Shown in pieces: positions 5,859-6,000 of a DNA stretch of 6,000 bases (position 1 is the stretch's first letter; each line of letters begins with the position of its first letter). The position numbers and the translations under genes were made by a program. Source of the DNA: Clostridiales bacterium. Its GTDB lineage: Bacteria; Bacillota; Clostridia; Lachnospirales; Lachnospiraceae. The notes under the pieces were generated by a model that ran no database searches, had not been told where the DNA came from, and saw only the letters and a program-made list of their open reading frames with translations. The stretch lies in NCBI GenBank assembly GCA_021199135.1, contig JAJQIQ010000001.1:1-6000 (forward strand), given 5' to 3'.

Positions 5859-5996
5859 GGCGGCGCGAGCATAGAAATTCGTCGGTGTCGTCGAAGCTGT
5901 TCGGCGGAGCGCACAAGGCAGTGGATTTGGATACACGTTTTCAAGCGCGAATGGCCGAACAGTGAGCGCACCGACAATTTGCTATGTCGTGCCGCC
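5859..5996. repeat. Long imperfect palindrome (138 bp), MITE-like or structured RNA
   Basis: The two halves pair over about 40 bp. Segments are GGCGGC 5859-5864 with 5991-5996; CGA 5866-5868 with 5987-5989; CATAG 5870-5874 with 5982-5986; AAATT 5875-5879 with 5976-5980; GTCGGTG 5881-5887 with 5969-5975; CTGTTCGGC 5897-5905 with 5954-5962; GCGC 5909-5912 with 5945-5948. Single bulged bases are G5869, C5880 and G5981, with one G-T pair at 5865/5990. No coding frame through it has family support. The right arm ends 4 bp before the window edge, so the element may be larger. Confidence 0.8.
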
Positions 5997-6000
5997 CTCT

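Noticed and set aside
5699..5977. Overlapping 88- to 90-aa frames on both strands at the right edge
   Set aside because: Low-complexity readings through palindromic sequence with no ribosome site or family resemblance.
5859..5996. Integron attC site
   Set aside because: The bulged imperfect palindrome is suggestive, but no RYYYAAC/GTTRRRY core pair is visible at the ends, and there is no integrase or cassette structure in view.

Overview
The window looks like the chromosome of a Gram-positive, Firmicutes-type bacterium, probably a clostridial or Lachnospiraceae-like gut organism. That is an inference from four things: strong AGGAGG-type ribosome sites, sigma-A promoters with 17-bp spacers, a lipoprotein cell-wall amidase, and an Rpn-like PD-(D/E)XK transposase family common in such genomes. 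Everything recognised is on the + strand. Base composition is uneven: the housekeeping-like genes are GC-rich (41 of 60 bases G+C at 4201-4260), while the toxin gene is AT-rich (20 of 60 at 3241-3300).

Bases 2-2859 hold a tight three-gene operon: a membrane-anchored protein open at the left edge, an SPFH-domain protein with a C-terminal SHOCT domain (YdjI-like), and a four-helix membrane protein with a cytoplasmic tail. Gaps of 24 and 20 bp and good ribosome sites suggest the three products work together at the membrane.

Bases 2874-3587 are the most interesting part and read as a complete type III toxin-antitoxin locus. In order there is a near-consensus extended -10 promoter, two 53-nt tandem repeats that can each fold as an H-type pseudoknot (the RNA antitoxin), a 9-bp terminator-like hairpin, a strong ribosome site, and a 160-aa endoribonuclease toxin of the TenpN/CptN/ToxN superfamily. 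The locus starts 14 nt after the stop codon of the upstream operon and is AT-rich, which fits acquisition by transfer.

Bases 3663-4853 encode a lipoprotein N-acetylmuramoyl-L-alanine amidase (SH3b plus Amidase_3) with all zinc and catalytic residues. Its linker contains two copies of a 21-bp heptamer-repeat block. A hairpin terminator follows.

Bases 4984-5337 carry a strong promoter and an approximately 320-nt structured leader of unknown function. It leads into an Rpn-like PD-(D/E)XK transposase gene cut off inside its catalytic core at about 5719. The sequence after the cut is non-coding and highly palindromic: a 10-bp perfect inverted repeat at 5759-5808, then a 138-bp imperfect hairpin at 5859-5996 that reaches nearly to the window edge. 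This may be a MITE-like insertion into the transposase gene, or a structured RNA.
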